From: Sphingorhabdus sp.
GTDB lineage: Bacteria; Pseudomonadota; Alphaproteobacteria; Sphingomonadales; Sphingomonadaceae
Direction: 5' to 3'
Assembly: GCF_023910635.1 (NCBI RefSeq)
Contig: NZ_JAAVVZ010000022.1
Location: forward strand, 1-42,092
DNA: 42,092 nt
The notes under the pieces were generated by a model. The model saw nothing but the letters and a program-made list of their open reading frames with translations, did no database searches and was not told where the DNA came from. Both the position numbers and the translations under genes were made by a program. Below, piece by piece: positions 26,241 to 35,175 of this stretch. How positions within the stretch are numbered: position 1 is the stretch's first letter; every line of letters begins with the position of its first letter.

Positions 26241-28934
26241 TCAGAACCGCTTTCTAAAGCTCAATTCAAATACCCGACCGCGCGGGTCGATATAGCCCGG
26301 CTGATAGCCCAAAGGCACGTTTCCATTCTGGTCGCGGACATCGACAATATCGTTCAAGATATTCTCGACCCGGAATGAGATGCGGCTACCTTTCAACAAA
26401 GGCACGGCTTTTATAACGCCCGCTTGCTGGTCCAAATTGACGAACAGAAATGCATTGATTGCGGCACTGTCGCTAAACCGCAGGTCGTTGCTGCCGGGAA
26501 GGCCCGAGCCGTCGGCGGTGGTTCCGCTCTTATACGTCCCTTGCAGCCGGAAACCAAAGCCCTTGTGGAACAGGCCACCTGAAAGCTCGACCTCATGCCG
26601 CGATGCGCCGCCATTGCTGCTTGTCGCTGAACCGTTGAGCAAATCGAGCACAGGCACGCCGGGACGGATGAGGATTTCGTCTTCTATCCGGTAGCTGTGG
26701 TATAAAGCGATGTTCCAGCGGCTGGGCTGGCCGCCGCCGGGTGCGCCAAAACGGCCACCGCCACCAAAGCCGCGACCGCCGCCGCCGCCTGCCGCCCGAG
26801 GCGCACCGGGAGCGCCTGTCGCAGGAGTAGGGGCGCTTCCTGCTGGCCCGCGTGCGGGTGCCTGCGCGCCAATATTGCCCGATAGGTTAAAGCCCCAGCG
26901 GATCCGCTGTGACGTTTCACGGTCGAAATTCACCGGGCGTCGGTCGATGCTGACTAAGCGGCCATCGACATCACGCACGACGCGGCTGGCAAAGGCGGCT
27001 TCAATCTCTGGCGTGAGCAATGGGAATGCGGCCGTGGTATTGCGGCTGTTGTTTTTGAAATAGCTGAACTGAAGCGCGAAATCCTTGATGAAATCTGGAT
27101 TCCAATTCGCGTTCAATATGACATCGCGGCGCTTTTCGCCGATCAGGGCAGCGTTGCCGCCGGTAATGATGTTGATGAACAGGCTTTCGCCGCGCGTAAA
27201 GTCATAGGTCGCAACATTGGGCGTGACCAAAGTCGGGTTGCCCAATTGGCCAATGCCCGGTGCGTTTTCGTCGCCTGTGATCGATGCCTGAAAGGTCAGG
27301 TTGCGCGCAGGGGCCCAGCGCAGGCCAGCGCCATATTCCAATAGCTTTCCGAAATCGGACAGGTCGTTATAGCCGATATTGCCATTGACTGACCATGCGC
27401 CAATCGCGGAGCCAATGCCGAAATCGCCGCTCGTCAGGGGCAATTCCGCATTGACCGAATGGTTCATGATGTTCCGGCGCAAGGAGGTGTCGGTCGTGAC
27501 GCCCGAACGCCATGTTTCACTGTCCAGCATTTGCCGGCTAAGGCCCGACGCGAACGTCATTTGCACATCGCCCGTGGGTAATTTGAGCACCGTTCCAGCA
27601 AGGGTGCTGCGCACGTCCATATTCTGGTTCAGGCTGCTGGCAAGATCAGGGGCGAGAAACAACAAATTCGCACCAAAATCGGCTGCAAAAGGGTTCGTCG
27701 TTCCAGCCAAAATACCAGCGCGTAAGCCAGAAAAGTCTGCGTTGCGCGTCGTACGTGTGTCATTTGCCGTGCGTGCATAATTGCCCGTTACTGTCCACCG
27801 CCATCCGCCCAGCGCGTGGTTGAACGTGCTACCAGTCTGGAACACATGCGTTTCGCTTTCCCGTTCAAGCGGGCGTGGGGTGTCGAAATAGCGGTTGAGC
27901 GTCACGTCTTGCCCGAATGGTGAAAACGGGCTGCTGCCGGGCAGGGTGAAGCTTGTTCCGGCCAAACCCAGCAAAGATTCGCTGCCTGTCAGCGCGTAAT
28001 TGGCGTTCAGCGACAATATTGTTTGCGGACCAAGCGATCGGCTCCACGTGCCGTTTACCTCAAGCCGTTCGGTGCGGGGCAGCAATGTCCTTAGTTCGCC
28101 GATATCCCCGTCATTCAGGCGATTTGCCGTGCTGGCAAATTGCGCCAAACTCGGGTTGGATATGCCCAAGGGCACAGCAGCCCGCGTTACATTGCTTCCG
28201 GCAAGCGCGCTTAACGCGGGCGAAATCGCCCCATTGAGGCCCAGGCCGTTGATATTGCCGCCGCGCGCCAATAGCGAACCGCCCGAAGAAATCAGGTCGC
28301 GTTCGGACTCGGTCAGCGCAGTGGACCGTTCAAGCTCGATATCCAAATTAAACCGCGTGTTTTTACCAATGCGGGTCAGCGTCGTTTCAAATTCATTGCG
28401 CGCAAAGCCGCCATCCTGCGGCTGGGCATGTTCAAATTCCGTGGCGAAGGAGGCAAAATTGTCCTTCAAGATGAAATTGATCACCCGTTGGTCTGGACGG
28501 AAACCATATTTTAGCGCGACTTCTTCTGGGAAAATCTGAACCTGACGAATGGCTTCTGGCGGTAAATCTCGAAGTTCACGGAAACCCGATACGCGCTGGC
28601 CATTCAGCAATATGATCGGCATGCCACCCCCGCGTCCACGCCCCGAATTCGCTTGCGGTGCGACCGCCGCGACAAGGTCTGTCAGCGATGATGCGCCCAA
28701 AGACGCAATGTCAGCCTCGTTCAACTCCTCAACGGGCGGGACATCAGTGTCCACAGACCCCTTAATACGTTCAGCCGTCACGACGATTTCGCCCGAAGGC
28801 GCGTCTTCGACGGCTTTTTCGATGTCGTCATTGGCAATGACAACGGTGCTGCCCGTGTTCTGGACATCATCCATGGCCATTGCGGGAACAGAGGCCGTTA
28901 CCAGCAAAATTGCGCTCAAACCTGTTGTTTTCAT
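26241..28934 (-). CDS. TonB-dependent receptor with Gly/Arg-rich insertion
   Basis: An 897-aa outer-membrane receptor. The signal peptide MKTTGLSAILLVTASVPAMA supports the ATG at 28934, though an in-frame ATG at 28958 is possible. Next come a plug with a TonB-box-like EIVVTAERI, LTDLVAAVAPQANSGRGRGG, and IILLNGQRVSGFRELRDLPP. The barrel ends GYIDPRGRVFELSFRKRF. A low-complexity loop at residues about 745-795 is made of Pro/Ala then Gly/Arg/Phe (ATGAPGAPRAAGGGGGRGFG), unusual in this superfamily. No carbohydrate or siderophore specificity can be read. It stands alone between two oppositely directed genes. Confidence 0.85.
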   Translation of the reverse strand: MKTTGLSAILLVTASVPAMAMDDVQNTGSTVVIANDDIEKAVEDAPSGEIVVTAERIKGSVDTDVPPVEELNEADIASLGASSLTDLVAAVAPQANSGRGRGGGMPIILLNGQRVSGFRELRDLPPEAIRQVQIFPEEVALKYGFRPDQRVINFILKDNFASFATEFEHAQPQDGGFARNEFETTLTRIGKNTRFNLDIELERSTALTESERDLISSGGSLLARGGNINGLGLNGAISPALSALAGSNVTRAAVPLGISNPSLAQFASTANRLNDGDIGELRTLLPRTERLEVNGTWSRSLGPQTILSLNANYALTGSESLLGLAGTSFTLPGSSPFSPFGQDVTLNRYFDTPRPLERESETHVFQTGSTFNHALGGWRWTVTGNYARTANDTRTTRNADFSGLRAGILAGTTNPFAADFGANLLFLAPDLASSLNQNMDVRSTLAGTVLKLPTGDVQMTFASGLSRQMLDSETWRSGVTTDTSLRRNIMNHSVNAELPLTSGDFGIGSAIGAWSVNGNIGYNDLSDFGKLLEYGAGLRWAPARNLTFQASITGDENAPGIGQLGNPTLVTPNVATYDFTRGESLFINIITGGNAALIGEKRRDVILNANWNPDFIKDFALQFSYFKNNSRNTTAAFPLLTPEIEAAFASRVVRDVDGRLVSIDRRPVNFDRETSQRIRWGFNLSGNIGAQAPARGPAGSAPTPATGAPGAPRAAGGGGGRGFGGGGRFGAPGGGQPSRWNIALYHSYRIEDEILIRPGVPVLDLLNGSATSSNGGASRHEVELSGGLFHKGFGFRLQGTYKSGTTADGSGLPGSNDLRFSDSAAINAFLFVNLDQQAGVIKAVPLLKGSRISFRVENILNDIVDVRDQNGNVPLGYQPGYIDPRGRVFELSFRKRF

Positions 28935-29113
28935 GGGGAGAAACTCAATGTATATCATCGTTACGTTCGGGCTATAACGTATTGCGCAGAACATGAACGT
29001 AAAGTTTATGATATTTTGTCGCAATAAAGCGATTACACTGTAGCGCTTCCCTTTTTCGAACATTAGGTTTACAGGCGCAGCAACGTTGAATTTTTGAAGA
29101 TTTAAGGGGCCGA

Positions 29114-29332
29114 ATGGCAAAAGAAGAATTACTCGAAATGCGTGGGACGGTCCGTGAATTGCTGCCCAATGCTATGTTCCGTGTCGAGCTCGAAAACGGC
29201 CATGAAGTTTTGGGCCATACCGCCGGAAAGATGCGCAAGAACCGTATCCGCGTTCTCGTGGGTGACGAAGTGCTGTGCGAACTGACCCCTTATGATCTGA
29301 CCAAAGGCCGGATCACGTACCGCTTTAAATAA
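29114..29332 (+). CDS. infA: Translation initiation factor IF-1
   Basis: IF-1 binds the A site of the 30S subunit during initiation. The 72-aa OB-fold protein reads [20 protein letters not shown], then [20 protein letters not shown] and [13 protein letters not shown], and ends [12 protein letters not shown]: family sequence and length throughout. AAGGGG lies just upstream of the ATG. It leads the infA-maf-RNase E/G-yacG group, a conserved order in alphaproteobacteria. The 179-bp gap before it is shared with the divergent TBDR promoter; no certain promoter hexamers are seen. Confidence 0.97.
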   Translation: MAKEELLEMRGTVRELLPNAMFRVELENGHEVLGHTAGKMRKNRIRVLVGDEVLCELTPYDLTKGRITYRFK

Positions 29333-29344
29333 GGGCGGCAGACC

Positions 29345-29926
29345 TTGGGTCTGAACCCTATACTCATATTGGCTTCATCAAGCCCACGCCGACGTGACCT
29401 TCTCGCGCGGTTGGGCGTTGTGCCTGCGCGTATCGCCGCACCGGACATTGATGAGACACCCCGTAAGGGGGAGGTTCCGCGTGTCTATGCGCTGCGCATG
29501 GCCGAGGAGAAGGCGGTTGCCGTTCAACGTGACGCTGACGAAATTGTGGTGGCAGGCGACACCACGGTCGCCGTTGGCCGCAGGATATTGCCGCAAGCTG
29601 CCGATGCCGACATGCAACGCGGGTTCCTGAACCTGCTCAGCGGTCGCCGCCATCATGTCCTTAGTGCCGTTGCGGTGATTGACGGAAATGGCCGGATGCG
29701 CAGCCGCATTAGCGACAGCATCGTGCGCTTCAAACGTTTGTCAGCAGACGAAATCGAAAGCTATATCCAGAGCGGCGAAGGGCTAGGGAAGGCCGGCGGC
29801 TATGCCATTCAGGGCAGGGCAGAGGCGTTGATCGACTGGATGGCGGGCAGCCATTCTGGCGTGATTGGTTTACCTTTATATGAAACACGCACGCTGTTGC
29901 GTGCATCGGGTTATCCGCTTGACTGA
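29345..29926 (+). CDS. maf: Maf family nucleoside triphosphate pyrophosphatase
   Basis: Maf proteins hydrolyse (modified) nucleoside triphosphates to monophosphates and limit their incorporation into nucleic acid. The 193-aa product has the N-terminal signature LILASSSPRRRDLLARLGV, APDIDETPRKGE, IVVAGDTTVAVG and the C-terminal KAGGYAIQGRAEALIDWMAG. The start appears to be the TTG at 29345, with AAGGGCGG upstream and 12 bp after the infA stop. No ATG fits the conserved N-terminus. It overlaps the RNase E/G gene by 8 bp. Confidence 0.93.
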   Translation: MGLNPILILASSSPRRRDLLARLGVVPARIAAPDIDETPRKGEVPRVYALRMAEEKAVAVQRDADEIVVAGDTTVAVGRRILPQAADADMQRGFLNLLSGRRHHVLSAVAVIDGNGRMRSRISDSIVRFKRLSADEIESYIQSGEGLGKAGGYAIQGRAEALIDWMAGSHSGVIGLPLYETRTLLRASGYPLD

Positions 29927-30911
29927 CATATGGCGCGATGATGCGCCGGGCGAGCGCCGTGCGGCGGTTGTCGAAAACGGAAACATCGTTGAAATTCATA
30001 TCCAGCGGGATGCTTTATGGGCCTTGGGCGAATGTGGCGCTGGCCGCATTGACCGCAAAACGCCGTCGGGCGCGTATGTCGTTGCCGACGATGGCAGTGA
30101 ACTTTTGCTGCGCAGCAAAACCAAAGAGCCGGACGGCGCGCGCGTACCGTTTGCCGTTACGCGCGAAGCCATATCCGAGCCGGGCCGTATCAAGCCGCCA
30201 GAGATACTATTGCGGGATAGCGCGCATGATCAACCCCTGACTGGCAAGGATGCCCTGTGGGACGCGCGTTTGGCGTCTCTTGGTCAATCTGCCATCAACG
30301 CGTCAATCGCCGAGGGCTTTGACGTCGCCATCGCTGGCCAATCACATGTCGGCGATGTTACCATAAGCTTTCAACGCACGAAAGCTGGGCTGGTGTTCGA
30401 CATTGATGGTGTCGGTGATGCGCTCGCTATCAATATGGTCGCCGCGACCGAAATTGCGCGTCTGCTGCGCCTTTACCAAGTCGGCGCGATGGTCATGATC
30501 GATTTTGTGTCGATGGAGTCCAAGGCACAGCGCACGCAAATTGCCGAAGCCTTTGATGCCGCATCCTTAGCAGACGCCCGTCCGTTTGAGCGCACCGCCA
30601 TCAATGGCTATGGCATGATGCAGGTCGTGCGTGCACGGCCAAGGCCGTCTGTGCTCGATCATCTGTTCGGCACGCGCATCGCGGCATTATCAGACGAGAC
30701 ACAGGCCTATTGGTTGTTGCGCGCGGTGGCGCAGTCATCAGGTTTCGGCGCACGCACCGTGACGACACGGCCGGAGGTTGCGACATTGCTGCAGTCCGAA
30801 CGATGGGCGACATGGCGCGCGGCGGCTGTCCGTCTTGCGGGCGCGGATATGGTCGTGGTTGCAGATGAAAAGGCCACAGGCTATGGCCATGTCCATGTCG
30901 CACAAAGCTAA
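29919..30911 (+). CDS. rng: Short RNase E/G family ribonuclease
   Basis: A 330-aa protein related to the catalytic core of RNase E/G, which cleaves single-stranded mRNA and rRNA precursors. Recognisable parts are VENGNIVEIHIQRD (N-terminal sheet), GLVFDIDGVGDALAINMVAA and TEIARLLRLYQVGAMVMIDF, where the two catalytic aspartates would be FDIDG and MIDF. The C-terminal GYGMMQVVRARPRPSVLDHL also matches. It is much shorter than E. coli RNase G (489 aa); the S1 domain is reduced and the CPxCxGxG zinc link is not found. Start is taken as the TTG at 29919 within the end of maf; the upstream ATG at 29865 would overlap maf further. Confidence 0.82.
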   Translation: MTDIWRDDAPGERRAAVVENGNIVEIHIQRDALWALGECGAGRIDRKTPSGAYVVADDGSELLLRSKTKEPDGARVPFAVTREAISEPGRIKPPEILLRDSAHDQPLTGKDALWDARLASLGQSAINASIAEGFDVAIAGQSHVGDVTISFQRTKAGLVFDIDGVGDALAINMVAATEIARLLRLYQVGAMVMIDFVSMESKAQRTQIAEAFDAASLADARPFERTAINGYGMMQVVRARPRPSVLDHLFGTRIAALSDETQAYWLLRAVAQSSGFGARTVTTRPEVATLLQSERWATWRAAAVRLAGADMVVVADEKATGYGHVHVAQS

Positions 30912-31074
30912 TCAATGCCCATTATGCGGAAAGCCGGTAGTGGCGGAATCCAAGCCTTTTTGCAGTCAGGGATGCAAGGATCGTGACCTGCTGAAATGGC
31001 TGGACGAAGGCTATCGTGTGCCGGGGCCGCTGGCCGATTATGAAGATAGCATCGGTTCCGACGGCGGCGACTGA
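30895..31074 (+). CDS. yacG: DNA gyrase inhibitor/zinc protein YacG
   Basis: YacG is a small zinc-binding protein reported to inhibit gyrase. The 59-aa product has four cysteines in CPLCGKPV and FCSQGCKDRDLLKWL, then the typical EGYRVPGPLADYED end. In-frame ATGs at 30883, 30889 and 30895 all lie inside the RNase gene; the last gives the family-like start MSHKANQCPLCGKP. The genes overlap by 17 bp, so they are coupled. The pairing of yacG with an RNase E/G gene is widespread in alphaproteobacteria. Confidence 0.93.
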   Translation: MSHKANQCPLCGKPVVAESKPFCSQGCKDRDLLKWLDEGYRVPGPLADYEDSIGSDGGD

Positions 31075-31082
31075 TTTTGCGC

Positions 31083-31112
31083 TTGCCAAGAGGCGCATCG
31101 CCTCTCTATAGG
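31083..31112 (+). promoter_or_regulatory. Candidate tRNA-Phe promoter
   Basis: TTGCCA (31083-31088) and TATAGG (31107-31112) are 18 bp apart, ending 29 bp before the tRNA. The spacer itself holds the inverted repeat GAGGCG-CAT-CGCCTC. The predicted start leaves a roughly 22-nt leader, normal for a tRNA gene. Confidence 0.5.
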
Positions 31113-31141
31113 CTGCGCTCCCACGCGGTTTTCACCGCGTA

Positions 31142-31216
31142 GCCCGAGTAGCTCAGGGGTAGAGCAGCGGATTGAAAATCCGCGTGTCGGTGGTTCAAAT
31201 CCGCCCTCGGGCACCA
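31142..31216 (+). tRNA. tRNA-Phe (GAA)
   Basis: A complete cloverleaf: acceptor GCCCGAG/CTCGGGC, D arm GCTC..GAGC, anticodon stem GCGGA/TCCGC around TTGAAAA (anticodon GAA), and T arm with GGTTCAAATCC. The discriminator A and the CCA end are encoded in the DNA. Confidence 0.97.
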
Positions 31217-31309
31217 TTTTTCCGGTGTTAAAGATGTTAGCAACAGAAGACCAAGCGTCGCTTGGTATGCCGCTATGCGTAGGCGTATGCTGCGCCATGT
31301 TCTCGCAAT

Positions 31310-31343
31310 AAAAAAAGCCGGAGCAGCGATGGCTGCCCCGGCT
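31310..31343 (-). terminator. Terminator of the leftward TBDR gene
   Basis: Read on the - strand, AGCCGGGGCAGCC-ATC-GCTGCTCCGGCT forms a near-perfect stem followed by seven T. It lies 27 bp downstream of the stop codon at 31370. The 90 bp between it and the tRNA show nothing recognisable. Confidence 0.9.
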
Positions 31344-31369
31344 TCTTTTGCCCTGAAGAATTCAGGATA

Positions 31370-33976
31370 TTAGAACTTGTACTTCACCGATGCACCATAA
31401 GTGCGCGGTGTGTTTGGATAGCCCGAAATCGAACCTTCTTGCACAACACTTGGGAAGATGACGGAGAGATATTTCGCATCCGTCAAGTTACGGCCCCAAA
31501 GCGAGAATTGCAGACCGCTGTCTAAACGCAGCGTTACCGCTGCACTGAGGTCATTTACTTCACGCTTATATTGACGCCAAGCTGGGTTTTCGTTGATTAC
31601 GACCTTTGATTCATTGTGATAATCGGCGTTCAGGATCAAGGTAGTCCCTTCGTTCAGTTCCGCCGTGTAGGTTGCACCCAATGTTGTCGACAATTTTGGA
31701 ATTCCAGCCACTGATTGGCCACTGACGTCACCAAATTGTGATCCGACATAGCTGTCATATTTGGAGTCGAGATATACGAAGGCCGCACGCAATTGCAATG
31801 CATCGGTCGGGTTGACACTGCTGTCAAATTCGATCCCCTTCACCGACTGCTTACCGGCGTTGGACAAAACAAAGCCCGTGCCAATGAAGCTGTTGCCTTG
31901 GAAATTTTTGATCGATTGATCAAAAATGGTCAGGTTGAATGCAACGCGGTCCCACTTCGCTTTCAAACCAAGCTCCATAACCGTGGCCTCTTCAGGAAGC
32001 GCATAACGCGTTCCGCTGGTGAGGTTGGCTGTGGCAAGGCCAGCTGTCCGGATTTTTGATGCGGGTGTGGTCGTGCTCTGGCCGGGCGTTGCAGCAACAA
32101 AATCTGCCGCGAATGGACGGGAATCGATCGACATGTTCCACGACGTTGCCTTAAACCCTGTGCCATAGCTGGCATAGAGGTTGATATTGTCGGTCGCTTC
32201 CCATGCCACACGTGCCGAATAGGTCAGCTTACCATCTCTCGTACGGCCATCTTCAACCGCATTCGGGATGTTCAGGAATGGCGGCAAGAATTGCAACGCT
32301 TGAAGATTAAGGGCCGGGTTACAAGTGCCGGAACGTGACGGATTTGCGGTCGTAGCAGCCGGTGCATTTGTAGCTATTCGACAAGCATTCACTCTTGGAA
32401 ATAAAGCGGCGGAGAGCGCAGTGCCTCCGGCAGGTACAAATCCTGCCGGAAGCGCTGCAGGCAATGCAGCTCCTAAAGCATTAGCAACAGGTATCAAATC
32501 AATCGCGGAGAAGACGTCCGTAACCCGAATGTCGCTCGCAAGGATATCCTTCTTGTCCTTGGTATAGTTGAAGCCGCCCGTCAGAACGAGACCATCGGTA
32601 AGTTCTAAATCGGCCGTTCCAAAGACGGAGTAGGCTTTGTTCTTGTAGTCCCAATCTTCAAAACGACCTTGTCCTTGGCCACCAAATGGAGCTGCGGACG
32701 CAGGTACACCGGCTAATGCACGAATGGTTGGTTCAAGACCTACATAACTGCCGCCAGTAAGGGCATTAGCGTAATTCCGGAAATCCTTACCAAGAGTCAA
32801 TGCCTCCTTTTTATTGATGCTTTCATCAAAATAATAACCGCCAAGCAAGAAGTTGAATGGGCCATCAAAATCCGAAGCCAAACGCAATTCCTGCGTTTTC
32901 GTGCTGATATCCACATCGCCACGGTTCTGGCCGATCAAATCTGCACTGGTAAAATCGCTGTCGGCGTTCGTTTTGGCGCGTGATTTACGATATGCGGTGA
33001 TTGAGGTGAGGCTCAACGAACCCATTTCATAATCCGCTTGCATCGAAACACCACCATTGGTGATTTTGTTTTCCGATGCGAAATTCTGATATTCGCTGTA
33101 GCTGAAGATTCCGCCTGAGTTCACCTTGCCACCGATGGCACGAATGGCGGCACCGGTCGGACCGTCGAAGATATTGCCGACGAAGCAGCAATTTTCGTCA
33201 ATCTTGTCATAGTCACCGATGATACGAAGCTTGAAGCTCTCGGAAGGCTCGATCAACAACTGCGCGCGGCCATACCAGCGGTTACGCTCGCTTGTTTTCG
33301 ACCCATCGGTCAGGTTGGTGCCGTAACCGTCAGCCTTGTTGATGCCGCCAGCAAGGCTGAAAGCGATATTGTCAGAGATCGGGCCAGTCACGTCGGCCTT
33401 GGCCACGATTGCGTTGCGATTGCCATAGCTGATTTCAGCAGAACCGCCGAATTCATAGCTTGGTGCAGCGGTAACAATCGAGATAACGCCCGCCGATGCG
33501 TTTTTGCCGAACAGGGTCGATTGCGGGCCGCGCAACACTTCGACGCGTTGCAGGTTGGGAAGATCGCTGATGGCTGAAGCCGAACGCGAACGGTAAACAC
33601 CGTCGATGAACACGCCGACCGATCCTTCGATGCCCGGGTTGTTAGCGCCGTTACCGAAGCCGCGAATGATGAAGTTGGTGTTGGCCGAGCTTTGCAGCTG
33701 GCTGACACGAAGTGTTGGAACCAACGTCTGCAAATCTTTAAGATCGCGAACCTGCGCCCGTTCAATGGCAGCGGCCGATGTTACCGAAACGGCGACCGGT
33801 ACTTCTTGAAGTGTTTGTTCGCGCTTTGTCGCGGTGACGATGATGACATCTTCATCAACTTCGTCGCTGGCTTGTGGTGCATTATCCTGTGCAAAGGCGG
33901 CTGAACCCACGCTCAGCGAAGCGATGCTGATTGTCGACAACATGGCCGCCTTCAGCAGATGATTTCCCAATTTCAT
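31370..33976 (-). CDS. TonB-dependent receptor
   Basis: An 868-aa outer-membrane active transporter. The start at 33976 has an AGGAGAG ribosome binding site and begins MKLGNHLLKAAMLSTISIAS, a signal peptide cleaved near AFA-QDN. A TonB-box-like DVIIVTATKREQ follows, then the plug with DLQTLVPTLRVSQLQ, GVFIDGVYRSRSAS and RVEVLRGPQSTLFGKNASAG. The 22-strand barrel ends TPRTYGASVKYKF. It belongs to the large sphingomonad receptor group with RGPQxTLFGKN; ligand unknown. An extracellular-loop region near residue 270 has adjacent cysteines (ENCCF). The 224 bp upstream of the start hold no other gene before 34201. Confidence 0.93.
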   Translation of the reverse strand: MKLGNHLLKAAMLSTISIASLSVGSAAFAQDNAPQASDEVDEDVIIVTATKREQTLQEVPVAVSVTSAAAIERAQVRDLKDLQTLVPTLRVSQLQSSANTNFIIRGFGNGANNPGIEGSVGVFIDGVYRSRSASAISDLPNLQRVEVLRGPQSTLFGKNASAGVISIVTAAPSYEFGGSAEISYGNRNAIVAKADVTGPISDNIAFSLAGGINKADGYGTNLTDGSKTSERNRWYGRAQLLIEPSESFKLRIIGDYDKIDENCCFVGNIFDGPTGAAIRAIGGKVNSGGIFSYSEYQNFASENKITNGGVSMQADYEMGSLSLTSITAYRKSRAKTNADSDFTSADLIGQNRGDVDISTKTQELRLASDFDGPFNFLLGGYYFDESINKKEALTLGKDFRNYANALTGGSYVGLEPTIRALAGVPASAAPFGGQGQGRFEDWDYKNKAYSVFGTADLELTDGLVLTGGFNYTKDKKDILASDIRVTDVFSAIDLIPVANALGAALPAALPAGFVPAGGTALSAALFPRVNACRIATNAPAATTANPSRSGTCNPALNLQALQFLPPFLNIPNAVEDGRTRDGKLTYSARVAWEATDNINLYASYGTGFKATSWNMSIDSRPFAADFVAATPGQSTTTPASKIRTAGLATANLTSGTRYALPEEATVMELGLKAKWDRVAFNLTIFDQSIKNFQGNSFIGTGFVLSNAGKQSVKGIEFDSSVNPTDALQLRAAFVYLDSKYDSYVGSQFGDVSGQSVAGIPKLSTTLGATYTAELNEGTTLILNADYHNESKVVINENPAWRQYKREVNDLSAAVTLRLDSGLQFSLWGRNLTDAKYLSVIFPSVVQEGSISGYPNTPRTYGASVKYKF

Positions 33977-34200
33977 ATTCACTCTCCTGTTGTTCATTCC
34001 ATCCCGGTTCATCCGGGTTTTTATTGGGGATGAGATTTAAAATTGCCCCCAGCACCCCCTGAGCCGCCGTTAGGCTTATGTCGGTATTAACCAGAAAATG
34101 CTGCGCAGCAATTGCTTAGTGTCATTTGCAAAAAAATAGTCACATGTGCGATAAAAATGTAACGGACCCTTTCACGGCACCACAGCGATCTGGATAGCAA

Positions 34201-34341
34201 ATGCCCAAAATGGTCAAAAAATCCGACCTTCCATCGAAAATATGCGCGGCATGCGCCAAGCCATTCGCTTGGCGCAAGAAATGGGCAAAGGATTGGGATA
34301 ATGTGCTATATTGTTCCGACCGCTGCCGCAGGGCGCGTTGA
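34201..34341 (+). CDS. DUF2256 small zinc-finger-like protein
   Basis: A 46-aa ORF reading [20 protein letters not shown], then [20 protein letters not shown] and RCRRAR, an end-to-end match to the DUF2256 pattern (LPxKxC..C.rpFxWRKKW...W..V.YCS.RCR). Its four cysteines, CxxC and CxxxC, probably bind zinc. The function of the family is unknown; it is often near cryptochrome/photolyase-type genes elsewhere, but none is seen here. It stands alone between the divergent TBDR and the convergent bufferin operon. Confidence 0.85.
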   Translation: MPKMVKKSDLPSKICAACAKPFAWRKKWAKDWDNVLYCSDRCRRAR

Positions 34342-34407
34342 CTCTTTGATGAAAATGGACGGACGAAAAGGGTAGGCGAACATCGGCGCTGGCTTCGCGT
34401 GCCATGA

Positions 34408-35175
34408 TTAAGGCTGGCTGGGTAATGAAGTGGCTGCGATACTGACTGCCTCATCATCCGCCCAACGCGCCAGAAGCAGGCCGGCGCGTTCGAGAGCCGC
34501 TTGCTCACCAAGCTTTTGTTCAAGCTGCATGCAAATGTCCGTAAAGGCCAGCGGGTTAGTCATCTGGACGAAAAGCTCTGCTTCGTCGGGATCGAGCGTC
34601 CGAAAACACGGAACCCACGTGCTGCGCCAAACGAGGATGTCGATTGGAACTTGAAAAGTTTTCGCCACTGGCGGACTTTCTGCGCGCGACAGCGCTGACC
34701 AAATTTCCGCAGCATTACTGAAGTGTCGTAGGATCTGGCCCCCTGATGCATGTGTCAGCGCAACATGCTCCCAGTCGAGATCGACGAACATCGCGCGTGT
34801 TAACGGCAATCGGTCTGCCGCAGTTTGGGCATTACCAAGCGCCAGCTCCAGTCGAACCATGTCGTGCGTTGCAACATCACCCGGAAACAATGTGCCAACT
34901 TCAGCGGCAAAGGATGCCGGATAGGCGTCCAGCGTCCAAGCGGTTGGCGGCTGCGCCATGATATGGCAACGCGCCGCTGTGTGAAATTGGTCCCTGCCTA
35001 GCAACGCGAGCGTGCGCGGGAAAGCATGCTCCAAGCAAGTCAGTAACTGCGTCCGGTAATTGTTGAGATAGACGTCGAGCCCTGGCCGCACGGAATCACC
35101 AAGGCGGTTGGTGATATCCGGATCTCCGGTTTCAAGCCATTCTCTCATGGCCTGCTGAAGATCGGCTAGTTTCAA
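34408..35175 (-). CDS. bufC: DUF2063 family protein, bufferin-type partner (BufC/HvfC-like)
   Basis: DUF2063 proteins are partner subunits of DUF692 enzymes that modify cysteine-rich peptides, thought to help bind the precursor. The 255-aa product has the typical N-terminus LADLQQAMREWLETGDPD and the VYLNNYRTQLLTCLEHAFPR, TLALLGRDQFHTAARCHI, YPASFAAEVGTLFPG and DMVRLELALGNAQ segments. It starts with TTG, inside the stop of bufB (TTGA overlap), so the two are translationally coupled. It is the last gene of the leftward operon. No DoxX-type membrane gene, found in some bufferin operons, follows. Confidence 0.85.
   Translation of the reverse strand: MKLADLQQAMREWLETGDPDITNRLGDSVRPGLDVYLNNYRTQLLTCLEHAFPRTLALLGRDQFHTAARCHIMAQPPTAWTLDAYPASFAAEVGTLFPGDVATHDMVRLELALGNAQTAADRLPLTRAMFVDLDWEHVALTHASGGQILRHFSNAAEIWSALSRAESPPVAKTFQVPIDILVWRSTWVPCFRTLDPDEAELFVQMTNPLAFTDICMQLEQKLGEQAALERAGLLLARWADDEAVSIAATSLPSQP

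Noticed and set aside
31038-31298. Leftward 86-aa ORF containing VPEGGFEPPTRGFSIRC
   Set aside because: It is antisense to tRNA-Phe. This peptide is a common false translation of tRNA genes in databases.
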